Shown: one piece after another, positions 10,017 through 27,165 of the stretch
Layout of the letters: every line of letters begins with the position of its first letter
How positions within the stretch are numbered: position 1 is the first letter of the stretch
Source: Paulinella micropora
Taxonomy: Eukaryota > Cercozoa > Imbricatea > Euglyphida > Paulinellidae
Assembly: GCA_019918135.1 (NCBI GenBank)
Contig: WBZZ01000778.1
Span: forward strand, 1-64,000
Direction of reading: 5' to 3'
Length of the DNA stretch: 64,000 nucleotides
Notes under the pieces: generated by a model
What the model saw: the letters and a program-made list of their open reading frames with translations, nothing else
Told to the model about the DNA's origin: nothing
Databases searched by the model: none
Program-made: the position numbers and the translations under genes

Positions 10017-10195
10017 TATTACTGCGGACAATCAAGAGGAAAAATCTTTATCGTTTTTTAGTTAATACTCAAAATAAGAATTAGTGACCGGAATAAGAAA
10101 TAGTACTTAATTTTTGAATTAATTTTCAAGTTAAGAATTAACAAGTCAGTGTCAGTCTCAGATTCTAGAGATTATTTAAGAAGCTTCCCTTCCAG

Positions 10196-10312
10196 AACAA
10201 GCCCGTGCGACAGCCCATGCTGCCCTTGGCGGGGCTCGGCGCGCAGCTGTGCACACGCGACGCGCTGCTCTGGGGGCTGGCGCACAAGCCCCACGAATAC
10301 TGGCCCGCCCAG
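10196..10312 (+). CDS. Orphan exon, unit 2
   Basis: Identical in structure to the exon at 1,440-1,556 (39 codons, CTTCCAG acceptor, CAG|GTTCGG donor). Function unknown. Confidence 0.4.
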
Positions 10313-10913
10313 GTTCGGGTGCTTCCGGTTGTCCAGCACGCTAGCGCGAGACGACTGTCTTGCAGCAAAAAAAAGATTCTGACTGCAAACACGGACGCTA
10401 ACCCCCCCCCCCCCCCCTCCAAAACCACCTATTTTTTTCCAACCCCCACCCCCGCCACCTGGGCCAAAAAGTTATCATAAATGTCTCATGGCGCCGGCCA
10501 CCTAGGAAAAAGGGTGGGTGGTGGTCCCCTCCTCTTTTTGGTCGGGTTTTCCCTTTAATTTTTAGCTAAATTTTATTTATGACATTTATGACACTTATGA
10601 CAACTTTTTGGCCGGGGTACCCCCCCCCCAAAAAAATCGTGGGATTTTTTGGGCCCCCCCCCCTGGCCACCAGACACCAAAAGTTGTCATAAATGTCTCA
10701 TGTGTCTGCCACCTGGAAAAAGGGGCGGGTGGTGTCCCTTGTCCTTTTTGGCCGGGTTCTCCCTTTAATTTTTAGCTAAATTTTATTTATGACACTTATG
10801 ACACTTATGACAACTTTTTTAATGAGGTACCCCTCCCCCTCCCAAAATCACACTTTTTTCTCGGACCCCCCCCCTGGCCACCAGGCCAAAACAGTGTCAT
10901 AAATGTCTCAGGC

Positions 10914-11927
10914 CTAGCTGACGTCCACTACCTCAAAGACCGCGCCCGACCACCCGTAGGCAGTGGCGGTCCGGCGGGAAAAGACAGAGGCACAGCGGCT
11001 GCCCCCGTCGAAAAAGTGGCCGGGCGAGCCGAACTGTACACCAAATGCGTGCCCCTTGCGAAGAATGAGGGCTCTGCCGCCCTTGCGAGCCAACAGCCGC
11101 GCCAGTGTGGCGGTGTAGACCGGACCTAGCGTGGCAGGCAGCCCCTGTTCAGCCACGTACGCCCGCAACATGTCAACAGTCATGAGCTGTCGTTTGCGCG
11201 CCCTGGCTTCCTGTTTACGAGGCGAGCCCAGCAGGTTGAATAGCGCGAACCACAGGCACCCGAACCCCTGCCGGTGCCTGAACCGCTGAGCGAGAGCTGT
11301 GAACTCGGCCCCTGGCCCTATCTCTACCACTGTCACGTCCCCCACGGGCGCGAATTTCTTGGTTGGGTCGGCTAGCACCTCGGTGAGCACAGTCTGCCGC
11401 CAGCGCGCCGCCTCCTCTGGGCCATCCTCGTCTTTCCACCCCAGGACGTCGGCCAAGCGGTTCAGCTCCCAGTGGGGCGTCCCGTCCCACAATACCCAAA
11501 CGCCCGGGCCTTTGACCTTGCGGTCCCAGCTGGCGCCCCGCTCCTCGTGTTCCGTGGCGGCTTGGAGCTTGAGATAGGTATAATAGGGCTCCAGCTGCGG
11601 CGGCTGCTGCTGCGGCTGGGGCGGCACACTCGCGGCAGGAGTCTCACTCCCGCTGCCAGCGGCTGCTCCTGCTGCGGCGGCGGCTGCTGCGGCCGGCTCG
11701 GGAACCAACTGCGGCTGCTGCGGCCGAGGCGGCACACTCGCGGCAGGAGTCTCACTCCCGCTGCCAGCGGCTGCCCCTGCTGCGGCGGCTGCGGTCGGCA
11801 CCGAAGCGCCCTTTGTAGCTATCTTCTTTCGCTTGCGCCTGTCACTGGCACGCTTGTTGCGCTTGCGCTTGTGGTGGTCACTGGTGGCCAGGGTTGGCGC
11901 GGTGGTAGACACAGTCAAGACAGTCAT
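10914..11927 (-). CDS. Papain-like cysteine-peptidase-like protein, unit 2
   Basis: A 337-residue frame from ATG 11,927, with the same Cys224, His293 and Asp307 context as the unit 1 copy and the same stop position. Differences lie mainly in the N-terminal basic stretch (RNKRASDRRKRKK). Its frame also runs open into the adjacent minisatellite. Confidence 0.65.
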   Translation of the reverse strand: MTVLTVSTTAPTLATSDHHKRKRNKRASDRRKRKKIATKGASVPTAAAAAGAAAGSGSETPAASVPPRPQQPQLVPEPAAAAAAAAGAAAGSGSETPAASVPPQPQQQPPQLEPYYTYLKLQAATEHEERGASWDRKVKGPGVWVLWDGTPHWELNRLADVLGWKDEDGPEEAARWRQTVLTEVLADPTKKFAPVGDVTVVEIGPGAEFTALAQRFRHRQGFGCLWFALFNLLGSPRKQEARARKRQLMTVDMLRAYVAEQGLPATLGPVYTATLARLLARKGGRALILRKGHAFGVQFGSPGHFFDGGSRCASVFSRRTATAYGWSGAVFEVVDVS

Positions 11928-11961
11928 GGCGGCTACACACACAGGAACACAAGCGATAGAT

Positions 11962-12285
11962 AGGAACACGAGGGAACACGAGGGAACACGAGGGGACACG
12001 AGGGGACACGAGGGGACACGAGGGGACACGAGGGGACACGAGGGGACACGAGGGAACACGAGGGGACACGAGGGGACATGAGGGAACACGAGGGGACACG
12101 AGGGGACATGAGGGGACACGAGGGAACACGAGGGGACACGAGGGGACACGAGGGAACACGAGGGGACACGAGGGAACACGAGGGGACACGAGGGAACACG
12201 AGGGGACACGAGGGAACACGAGGGAACACGAGGGGACACGAGGGAACACGAGGGGACACGAGGGAACACGAAGGGACACGAAGCA
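11962..12285. repeat. 10-bp minisatellite, unit 2 (about 32 units)
   Basis: Same GGGGACACGA array as in unit 1 but less than half as long. It accounts for most of the size difference between the units. Confidence 0.95.
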
Positions 12286-13335
12286 CCCCCCTTCCCTGCC
12301 CAGACCAGCCGACACTCCTAACTTTTTCAAACATGGAGCTTTTATTATATAGTCTTCACTGTTCGATGCAGGCACGCTGCATACCCCCCGAAACAAGCCA
12401 CACACACACCCTGCCTCTCAGACACTCACGGGAACACCAAGCACCCACAGGGACTTGCCTTGGACACGTCAGCCAGAATTCTGAGAAATTTTTCTAAGGT
12501 AAAAAATCTGACACTGGTCAAGGTGGACACGTGTCACCATTGTGTGTGCGCGGACCGGCCGGGTGAGTGCCACCGCCCACCAGAAAAGTGTTTATCGCAT
12601 ATTCGATAGCGCGTGTCTGAACGTCATGCACTTTCCGACTTGAAATGACAGCCAAATTTGCAGGGGAAAGCAGCAAAGTTTGGCTTTTTAGAAATTCTAG
12701 AATCCCATCACCACAAAAATCAGGTGTTTCCTGCCACCTGACGCCACCTGACGCGGCTCTTCACGTAGCCGCTACGTCTATCGATGTAACTGCTAGGGTT
12801 AACTGATACGTAGCTGCTACGTCTGGGTACGGACGTAACGGTCACGGTTAACCGACACGTAGCCTGTCAAACTTGTGTTTGCGGCATAGTTGTGGTTGTG
12901 GATGGCAAATGCCATTTTTCCCTGCGAGGGCCGGGACAAAAAGGCAATGGATTATCCCACCCCTGGCAAATTGGCATCCTGTTCTTTCAGGCCAACCGGT
13001 AAAATAAGACAGATTGATGTGTATATGTATGTATGTATATGTATGTATGCATGTATGTATGTATGCATGTATGTATGTATGTATGCATGTATGTATGTAT
13101 GTATGAGTACTTGTACGTACGTATGTATGTATGTGTGTATGTATATGTATGTATGTATGTATGTATGTGTTTATGTATGTGTTTATGTATGTGTTTATGT
13201 ATGTATGTATATGTATGCATGTATGTATGTATGCATGCACGCATGTATGTATATCTATGTATGTATGTATGTATGTATATATGTATGTATGTATGCAGCG
13301 GGTAGCAAGTCGAACAGTAACATATGTGGATATAG

Positions 13336-13507
13336 GTGAACAAGACGCTCCAAGAGCTTTATTTAGTAGACAACAACATTGGTGACAGATAGACACAAGC
13401 AATTAGTGAGGCGTTGCAGGTACCTTTAGTGCTGATGCTATGCTCATCGCTCCTTCTTCCTTTATCGCATTATAGTTCAAATCGAGACTCTGCAGGGTTC
13501 TATTCAC
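13336..13507. CDS. Inverted LRR exon doublet, unit 2
   Basis: Copy of 4,967-5,138: plus exon 13,336-13,419, GTAC at 13,420-13,423, minus exon 13,507-13,424. The in-frame TAG of the plus exon is shared with unit 1, so it predates the duplication. Confidence 0.7.
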
Positions 13508-14070
13508 ATACATATTATAATAACATTCTTTTACATGTGGGCGCAGCGCGGTAGCAATGATGATTCGATATTTAGTTTGTTTTATGTCATCGTACACATG
13601 CATATTTAGTTAAATTAGTTTTCACATATATATATATATACATATGCTATTAGGAAAACAGCAAATGGAGCAGAAAATGGGGTTTAGCCTCTTGTCTATT
13701 CATTGCAGCTGTTGCTAATTTTTTTTTCTGTCACAGCCCATCTTCAGGTATGTGTCACGATCCTGTGGCACTGATTCGTTCCTCTCATCTGTGAATATGC
13801 TAATTTCATTACCTTTCCACGCCACCTACCAACGCATGCACACAAACACACACAAGCGGACAAACACACACAAAGACACACGCCCCCACACATAGGGCAA
13901 CGAGGATCTTTGCGTTTTCTCCGCGACCAAAGTAGATCTGAATGCAGCGCAGCGCGAGCTTCTACTCAAATTGTTGTCGGTATCAAATTTGTGTCTGTCG
14001 CAGTGCTAGCTGTGAGCTGAAAAAGGTACAGATCGCCACGCATCTGATTTCGGATTGTGTGTTTGCACAG

Positions 14071-18553
<4,483 letters not shown>

Positions 18554-18557
18554 CTCG

Positions 18558-18594
18558 CTATACATACATACATACACTACATGCACTACATATG

Positions 18595-18625
<31 letters not shown>

Positions 18626-18780
18626 TACTTTCATGTATGTGGCATACGTACAGAAGATACGTGACAACATTACATACATGCATACACATTACTACTAGTG
18701 ACATACATACACACATACCGTGAGTTACTGCATACATACATACATACATACATAGCATACATACCATACATACATACACT
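18558..18780. repeat. (TACA)n microsatellite
   Basis: Tetranucleotide ATACATAC array directly after the RING gene stop. The remainder to 19,070 is AT-rich with no gene visible. Confidence 0.9.
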
Positions 18781-19072
18781 TTGACCCTGCGCTTGTCTCA
18801 GCTGTCAACAGTAACTGTGCTATCAATGCGCTCAATCTGTCCATCCTATCATAGCCTAATCTGTCAAATATTATAAACTTGATATATAATAATTTGTATC
18901 ATATCATAGTCATTATATATATTAGTGAAGAATATTCATATCTAGATCTAAAACAAATTAAAATGTGTGATTTCACTGAAATTATGATATTATTAATACT
19001 ACTATAGCATTTGAACTCAAGGTGGCACATTGACGTCCGCAGTTGAATCATAGTAACAAATTACTGTCACCT

Positions 19073-19307
19073 GGAATTGAAAAGTTGTGGAGGGTTGTGC
19101 GCACAGCTTGGTTGTCACAGTGAAAGCCAACGTCGCCCAACCCCTCAGACACTGGGTTTCAATTGATATTAATAGTATTGTATTTTTTTGCTGGAATTGA
19201 AAAGTTGTGAAGTGTTGTGCGCACAGCTTGGTTGTCACAGTGAAAGCCAACGTCGCACAACCCCTCAGACACTGGGTTTCGATATTAATAGTATTGTATT
19301 TTTTGGA
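19073..19307. repeat. 119-bp tandem duplication
   Basis: Two adjacent copies starting CTGGAATTGAAAAGTTGTG and ending near AATAGTATTGTATTTTTT. The end of the second copy is exactly where units 1 and 2 rejoin unit 3 after their shared 1.67-kb deletion. Confidence 0.85.
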
Positions 19308-19783
19308 GGACGGTCCCGTGCCTTATTAAATTATTACAATAAATACTATAGTTAGTAAAATTTGTAACTACCGTGCCAATATTAATACTAGGTCAATGGT
19401 GATACAGGATAAAACCGCAGCTATAGTAAGTCACGTACAAACTCAGTATGACACTCACTTCGAACTTTCAAATCATAACAATTTGCAAGCCTCCCGGGCC
19501 GATACTACTACTATAAAATGAAAGCTTTTCACGTACATATATATTATTTCGCTAATACACTTAAGAAGTTGACACTCACCAACAGTGGAGAAAAATTATG
19601 TGGCACCGGGGCACAAGACTGTCACGCCAGGTCGGAGTGGTCGAAAGCTGCTCGGTGGCAGCGGCTAGGAACTTGAAGTCACACAGCGCGTGCCGCAGGT
19701 GACTCTAACATTAACAGTCGCACAGTGACTCCCGACTCATGATTACGAACAGTAGGCGAAATTTGAACGCCGGGCCCGTAGTA

Positions 19784-20063
19784 TTACTGACGACATTCAA
19801 GAGAAAAAAAAAATTGATTTTGGTTGGCCCTTGAATTTTAATTTTGGTTGGAATTTTCATTTTGGTTGGAAATTTGAAGTTGAAGTTTCAAATTGACAGT
19901 TGTATTCGTACGCAAAATATAGTAAATTTTCGCGAAATGTTACAGTTAAATTGGAAAATTTGAATTTTTGCCACAAAAACGAAAAACTGACACAAAATTT
20001 AAATTCCAACCAAAATCCGACCGAAAAATTGATTTTTTTTTCCCTCTTGAATGTCGTCAGTAA
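19784..20063. mobile_element. MITE, unit 3 copy
   Basis: Third copy of the TA-flanked element with 20-bp inverted ends. Its presence in all three units shows that insertion preceded the array. Confidence 0.8.
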
Positions 20064-20242
20064 TATTACTGCGGACAATCAAGAGGAAAAATCTTTATCG
20101 TTTTTTAGTTAATACTCAAAATAAGAATTAGTGACCGGAATAAGAAATAGTACTTAATTTTTGAATTAATTTTCAAGTTAAGAATTAACAAGTCAGTGTC
20201 AGTCTCAGATTCTAGAGATTATTTAAGAAGCTTCCCTTCCAG

Positions 20243-20359
20243 AACAAGCCCGTGCGACAGCCCATGCTGCCCTTGGCGGGGCTCGGCGCGCAGCTGTGCA
20301 CACGCGACGCGCTGCTCTGGGGGCTGGCGCACAAGCCCCACGAATACTGGCCCGCCCAG
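20243..20359 (+). CDS. Orphan exon, unit 3
   Basis: Third copy of the 39-codon exon with the same borders. The unit ends 75 bp later at 20,434. The following 20,435-20,680 is unique sequence with no feature I can support. Confidence 0.4.
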
Positions 20360-20682
20360 GTTCGGGTGCTTCCGGTTGTCCAGCCCGCTAGCGCGAGACG
20401 GGGGTCTTGCAGCAAAAAAAAGATTCTGACTGCAAACACGGACGGAAATGGAGGGGGCGGTAAGGAGTAGTTTGTAGAGAGCTTGTCTGCAATTTCCTAC
20501 GCGAGCGGCGACACCACAATCCTAACCTAGTCTTCAATCTCACTAACAGAAACAACCAACAAAAAAGCCTGTATATCGAATACGTAAAAAACAGTACTGG
20601 CTCAAGGCAGCACCCGTGCCCTGCCTACGACGGCTGTACCCATGATAGTAACAACGCGTACATCAGCGCCTGCGATGAATTC

Positions 20683-22493
20683 ATGCACGTGTCCGTCCTC
20701 TGCCTTGCAGAGGCATGCAGGAGACGGGGCCCGGCTATTTTTGAGCTAGGAGATGGCAAGGAGGGTCAGGGCGGCAGCCAGCGCTTGGATTCGAGGGGCA
20801 CAGAAGGACAGAATTATGTTGGACAAGATCTGCCGTACGGGAGATTTGAAGAGGCCTGCCAAAAGAGGAAACGCACAGTGAGTAAGGCGGTAAAGCTTTT
20901 CATGAAATATTGGCAAGGGGAAGCCGCCGCCAAGCGCAGGTTCAAGCCACTACAGAAAAAAGGCCGATGATTCGGGGGAGGATTCAAAGGAGAACTCGGA
21001 GGAGGATTCGGAAGCGGAGAACTCCTGGGAAGACACGTTCGAGGAACGGTACGAAAATGCACGGGAAGAGCTTACGCAAAGGCTAACGCTGTTTATGAAT
21101 GATTACTTGTGCCAAATCTCAGGAACAAGCAAAGAGGCAGTCGCAGTGTTCTGGGGGCTGGGGGCAGAGAGGGAGTGCATACTAAAACCAATTAACGATG
21201 TTAAGCACCAAGGAGATGATTTGAAAACAGAGCTGCCCCCGCTCTTAATCAAAGCAAAGACCAAAGGACGCAAGGAGACTCGCGGGAGTGTCAGACCCGA
21301 CAGAGGTTTGAAGACCACCTTTCGTAGGGCTTGGCTCCAAAACACCAAACGCAGAGTCGCCAAAGGTATTGACTTTTACACTGACCCAACGGAAGAGGCT
21401 GTGCATAATAAGTGCTACAGCGAATGCCTGACCAACAAACTAAATGGGTTCACGGGGTTTCGGGTTTCGACTCAGCAGGTTCAAAAGTACATGCAAACAC
21501 ACTGGCTCGACGCGGCAGAAATGGACCGGCTTGCATCTCCTTTCCGCGACTATGTGCACGACATCATTGCGGGAGGCATGACACAAATGTACCTCTACCT
21601 CTTGAAATGGCCGTACAGTCTGCTGCGCCAAGGACAGAAACCTGAGCAGGCTTGCGTGTTCATCTCCGAGCCAGGAGCAGGCAAGTGTACTCTGGTCGAG
21701 CTGCTTGCACGTGTCATCGGAGAACAATAGGTATTTGTTTCAAGCAAACCTGATGAACTAACGGGCAAGCACAACTTGCACCTGGGTTTTAAAGTGCTAG
21801 TTGTCAGCGAAGAGGCTGTGCATAGCACCAACAAGGTCGGGTCCAACGCTATGAAAGAAAAGATAACTTCAAAAAGACTAAACATCAATCCCAAGTTCAT
21901 GCCCTGGTTTTCCGTTAGAGATCCGAGCGGGCTATTGTTTAATAGCAATCACGATGACACTGTACTCGTGGAGAGAGGCGACCGTCGCTATATTTTTTTC
22001 CCAGTGTCCAACAAATTTGCTAATCGCATACGCACAACATCGGCCCAGGAGTACTTTGCACGCCTTCATGCCCTGCCTGATGGGTGCTAGCCTGGCAATT
22101 CTTTTGACCTCAGGACCCGCGGGTCGATAAGGTCGACCTCCGCCGGGATGCGCGGTACGGTACAGAAATTTTCTGGAATAGTGCGTACACCAGCAGCCCT
22201 TGCACGTTCAGTTCTTGTACCACACCGTTAAGAATAGCAACTTCCTCGATGAAGTCGAGGGGCCTGTGCACTGGACGCCCAAGGACTGGCACAAAAGTTA
22301 CAACATCTGGTGCACGCTCAACCGAAATGGGCATTTCACGGCGAAGAACATTGTCACCTTTGAGAAAAGCCTTGAAACCTATCTACGATGGGATTCGCAG
22401 GCCAAACATCTGCTGGCCGAGGTCTCTCAGGAGGAACAGGTGCAGCACGTCAGGGCCCAAATCACTGGCGTGTATAATGCGCGATACTCTTGA
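20683..22493 (+). pseudogene. Fossil SF3 helicase of a virus-like element (D5/DUF5906 type)
   Basis: A decayed primase-helicase-like gene. It has an N-terminal charged region, a helicase core with a Walker A-like GAGKCTL near 21.68 kb, and a downstream core segment near 21.9-22.0 kb with the NSNHDDTVLVERGDRRYIFF signature (asparagine sensor and arginine finger region) typical of SF3 helicases of virophages, Polinton-like viruses, phages and large DNA viruses. A C-terminal tail reaches about 22.49 kb. The gene is broken, with roughly three to five breaks. No capsid, integrase or terminal repeats were found nearby. Age cannot be given, but the core motifs are still readable, so it is not very old. 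Confidence 0.7.
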
Positions 22494-23104
22494 ATCAAGA
22501 AAGAAAGCAAGCCGAAACCACATGCACTTTTTGTTAAAACTTAAGAAGTTACGTTCACACCCTCGCTGTGTGTTTAGCACCAGACAGACAAAACGAATCT
22601 CTGCTTGTTCACAAAAAAGAGACAGAAGGGCAGGACGTTTTTCGCGCTAATTGTTTTATGGTGGTGGTGGTGGGGGGGGGGGGGGAAGTTCAACACAGAA
22701 TAATGGAGATAAATACAGCATGTGTTTTATCATAATATCCTTGCTTTTCCCTGGACATTTTGAACTACCTCATTCTTTGACATTATTTTTATCAAAACTT
22801 ATGATTTCCTGTAACTCTGTTGTTTTTTTCTTTTCGGCCGGACGTGCGATAGGGGGGGGGGGGGGGGGGGGCGGGGTGCTACAGCCGACTAACCGACTTA
22901 CCTGCACGCTGCGTCTCGTCTTGTGCGCCCTGGTAGTCGCGGTCTCGCGCGACGTCAGTAATAGCCCAACTAATGAGTAGCGCGAGGGACAGGGCGCGAA
23001 CCATACGATGGAAGGAGTAGCTGTAGCGGGGTATTTGCAAAGCCTAGCACAGTCGACAAACTAAACTAAGAACAATACACTCAGAACATGCTTTTTTTTC
23101 TTCA

Positions 23105-23400
23105 GATACTTGCAGTCCGCAGCGGCGTGAGTGTGCGCGTCGTCAGAGGGATAGGCACGAGCTCTGACGGAAGATAGCACAAGCAGGAGGCAGGCACCAT
23201 GGGCCGGCTGCTTGGCTGGCATGATCGGACTCATAGGCGCTACCGGCGGGTCGCTATCCAGGCGTGTGGCACGCGGTAAGGAGCAGCCCAGCTGGTCGTG
23301 CATAAGGTAGGATAGCAGCAGAGCACAGCTGGATGCTCCTGCAGCCCAGAGGTCAGCGGGCACTCTCGCAAGGAGCTCCTTACGCCCTGCGCTTGTTCTT
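23105..23400. repeat. Dispersed block shared with the Sel1-like gene copies (diverged copy)
   Basis: Contains GGCACGAGCTCTGACGGA, GCCGGCTGCTT and GGTAAGGAGCAGCC in the same order as blocks at about 41,485-41,760, 48,742-49,020 and 57,994-58,272. It is the most diverged of the four. It lies shortly after the SF3 fossil. Its nature is unknown: an element end, untranslated region or old exon. 22,500-23,100 contains poly-G tracts and nothing else recognisable. Confidence 0.7.
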
Positions 23401-23770
23401 GTCAAAAAGGTCTGTCGGGAAAGATCGGCGGGCGGGGGATTTTTCTGTCAGCTTGTGCCAAACTTTTCCCCGCCCGCCGATCTTCTCCCGAAAGCTCTCG
23501 ATATTTAAGGCCGTTGCCTTTCTTCGCAGCCAAAATTTTCTTGGGCACAGGTTAAACCAGGCAAACTTGGCGCCAAGCGGCAAGGGGGGCGTCGGAGGGG
23601 GGGGGCCGCCTTATTTCGGTTAACGGTTGGGGCACCAGCCCGTCCGCAAACTGCGGCGCTTTTTTAGCCACAAATGTTGGCCAAAAGACGTTTCGGCATC
23701 GGCCTCAAAGGTCAAAAAGGTCTGTCGGGAAAGATCGGCGGGCGGGGGATTTTTCTGCCAGCTTGTGCTT
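23400..23770. repeat. GC hairpin of the foldback family plus direct repeat
   Basis: GGGAAAGATCGGCGGGCGGGG at about 23,418 faces CCCCGCCCGCCGATCTTCTCCC at about 23,468. The left 58 bp recur at about 23,712-23,770 without the right arm. The layout (hairpin plus about 58-bp direct repeat) resembles that at 7,268-7,598. Confidence 0.75.
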
Positions 23771-23874
23771 TTGGGGGCGGCTCGGCTGCCTCCTGGTGGC
23801 GACCCTGACCCTTGGAATAGGAAAACACTGAAGATGCGGTTATTGCAGGAGATAGATACCACTTCCTCTGCCGT

Positions 23875-24115
23875 GTCCTCGTTTCCTCCAGGTTTCCTTG
23901 CACCTGCCCAAGCTCCGCTATCGTCTGCTCACGGTCTTGATTATTGCTGTCGGAAACCACTGATGATGGTGAGCTGGGGGCGACCTTTCCGTTCTCCCTG
24001 CTCTGTTCATCCTGTACTTCCCCCTCCTCACCGTCCTCGTCGTCTTCCTCGCTCCCGGGAGAGTGCGCTGCCTCTTCCGCGTTGCCCCGCTCCTGTCCCG
24101 GTTGCCGGAAGCACT
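23875..24115 (-). CDS. Possible acidic exon
   Basis: Minus-strand stretch preceded by GTGTGTAG and open for about 80 codons. It encodes an acidic, Glu/Gln/Ser-rich protein (SPGSEEDDEDGEEGEVQDEQ and SDSNNQDREQTIAELG) that could be a disordered and coiled-coil region. No neighbouring exon was identified, so this is weak. Confidence 0.25.
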
Positions 24116-24379
24116 ACACACATGACATTCAGTGTATATCAAACATAAGTCTTCCCTTGGCATGGTTAGCCATGCGCAGATGAAAAGATAAGAGTGTTTG
24201 GGCTGGCGGATGCGCGACCTTATCGTTGCTCCCCGTCATGCCATCCTCCTCCTTCTTGTCACTGTTCTTCTCTTGGATCCATGGTAGTTGCACGAAAGCA
24301 GACTAAGAAAGACGTGGATTCGTGCAAGACAGGATCACCGATACGTACAGATGCAATTCAGAGTCAAACACAGATACAT

Positions 24380-25554
24380 AGGGAGTACACACACGCACAC
24401 ACACATACGCGCAGCACACTCCCACACGAAGCGCAGACACACGCCCAGCACGCAAAGACACGCATGCCCAGCATGTACAGACACACAAGCAAAGCACGCG
24501 CAGCACACCGCCAACACTCTCACATATACTGCACAGACACGCATACGCTGCACGCTCTCACACGCAGCACAGCTACATGCCAAAACATACACGCAGCACA
24601 GACACACGCCAAGTACGCACACATACACACAGCACACTCCCACGCGCAGCACAGGCACACGCCAAGTACGCACAGACACGCGAAGCACGAAGCACGCACA
24701 GACATATACGCAGCACACGTCAAACGGACATACGCGCAGCACACTCCCACACGCAGCACAGACACACGCCAAGCACGCAAAGACTTACACGCAGCACGGA
24801 CACACCCCAAGTACGCACAGACACACACGCCAAGCACGCACAGACATACGCGCAGCACGCTCTCATACACAACTGAACAGACACGCACACGCAGCACAGA
24901 CACACGCCAAGCACGCACAGACATGCATGCAGCACATTTCAATACGCGGCACACTCCCACGCAGCACAGACGCACACGCACGTACAGACAAGCACGCAGC
25001 ACATTTCCATACGCGGCACACTCCCAAGGCAGCACAGGCACACACGCCAAGCACGCACAGACATACGCGCAGCACGCTCTCATACACACTGCACAGACAC
25101 GCACACGCAGCACAGACACACGCCAAGCATGCACAGAATACACACAGCACACTGCACGGACACGCACACGCAGCACGCTCTCAGATGCAGCACAGCCACA
25201 CACGCCAAGCACGCGCAAACACACTCGCAGCACAGACACACGCCCAGTCCGCACAGACACGCCAAGCGCGAAGCACGCACAGACATACACGCAGCACACT
25301 CTACCAAACAGACACGACCGCGCTGCACATTCTCACACTAAGCACAGACACACGCCAAGCATGCAAAGACTTACACGCAGCAGAGATAAATGCAGAGCAC
25401 GCACAGACATACGCTCTCTCACACACACACAGCACACTCCCACACCACAGACACGCACACCGCATAGTACGTCCACAGGCAGCACAGACACACGTGTGCG
25501 CACAGAAATACACGCAACACACTCCCACACACTGTGCACCGACACACACGCCAG

Positions 25555-25591
<37 letters not shown>

Positions 25592-25975
25592 AAGCACGCG
25601 CAGACATACACGCAGCACACACTACGCAAGATATCCACACGCAGCACAGAAACACGCCAAGTACGCCATGCACGCAGCACACTCCCACACAGAAACACGC
25701 TAATTACGCCATGCACACAGCACAATTCCACGCACGTAGCACAGACACACACTCCAAGCACGCACAAACATACGCGCAGCACACTCTCACACACACCGCA
25801 CGGACACGCACACGCAGCACAGACACATGCCAGCACGCACAGACATAGACGCAGCACACACTGTACAGACATGCACATGCAGCACAGAAACACACCAAGT
25901 ACACGCCAAGTACGCAAAGACACGCACGCCAAGCATGCACAGACACACACGCAAAGCACACGCAGCACACCGCCG
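24380..25975. repeat. CA-rich minisatellite, about 1.6 kb
   Basis: Irregular tandem units of about 50 bp built from ACACGCCAAGCACGCACAGA and ACGCAGCACACTCCCACACG. Stop codons are rare in five frames (longest 622 codons) because of composition. The predicted His/Thr/Arg repeats look like by-products, not a protein. Confidence 0.9.
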
Positions 25976-25978
25976 ACA

Positions 25979-26110
25979 CTCAAAAGAGGAAATAGCGTTA
26001 GTGTCTTGAGTATGGCTCTCTCCTGTGCTTCTAATTTCGCTTTTGATTTCTCAAACGTATAGATTTCACTTCGCAATAGTAAAATATGCTATTAAAGCTC
26101 CATATTTACA
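25979..26110. repeat. Diverged duplicate A of a dispersed block
   Basis: GAGGAAATAGCGTTAGTGTC and the downstream sequence match 28,318-28,460. A second shared segment follows CA repeats in both places (about 27,230-27,370 versus 28,725-28,860, TGTTGGTTTTACAG-like). This indicates an old duplication of about 1.4 kb and 0.6 kb, differing in CA-repeat length. No gene was found. Confidence 0.75.
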
Positions 26111-26320
26111 AAGGTATACACATACACACAGACTGACACACATAATAGTACATACGTACACATGCACACAAATACCAACACAACACACACATGCCCACAC
26201 ACACACACACACACACAAGTCACATACACACACAGACTGACACACATAATAGTACATACTTACACATGCAAACAAATACCAACACAACACACACATGCCC
26301 ACACAGTCTCCGCAGCTGTT

Positions 26321-26374
<54 letters not shown>

Positions 26375-27165
26375 TTTTTTCTCATCCCCCGTGACCGAAA
26401 ACACGGAGCCAAACGAATGATCGTTGGGGTTGCTGGGATCCCTAGTGGGCACTGGTCTGGCACCTTGCAACCTACCAAAGGAAAATGTAAACTACTTGGA
26501 GCGTTTATACAAACACCAACACACCAACGCACGCCCACACCCGCCCACCCACCCACCCTCTCACACACACACACACACACCTACACAGGCACATAACACG
26601 AACATACATTCAAATACATAAACACAAACACGCCAAACACACACATAATACATACATACATACATACATACATACATACACACACACAAAGACAAACACG
26701 AGGAAACACACCATCACACACACGCACACACTCACGCTCACGCACACAGACACACATACACACCAACACACATAATACATACATACAAACATACACAAAC
26801 ACAAACACAAACATACACACACACACACACACACAAAAGCGCGCGCCCGCACACGCACACACACCATGATACGAACACCAACACACAAACACACAAACAT
26901 ACATGCACACACGCGCTACACACACATACACAGACGTACACAAAGACATACACACATGCACACATATACGCACACCCTCGCCCGTACACGCATACAGACA
27001 CACAATACATACATACATGTGTAATACATAACATGCATGCATAATAGACATACACACATTATGCATACATACTTACATGCACAAACACAAACACACATTC
27101 ACGCACACACAGACACAAAAACAAAACACACACACACACACACTCTCTCTCTCTCTCACTTCATA
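26110..27165. repeat. CA/CATA and CT microsatellite tract
   Basis: Nearly continuous ACAC, CATACA and one CT run (about 26,324-26,372), with a short unique island at 26,375-26,520. No gene. Confidence 0.9.

Noticed and set aside
24194-26062. 622-codon open frame rich in His, Thr, Arg and Ser
   Set aside because: It lies wholly on the CA-rich minisatellite; overlapping frames on both strands are also open. The composition explains it.
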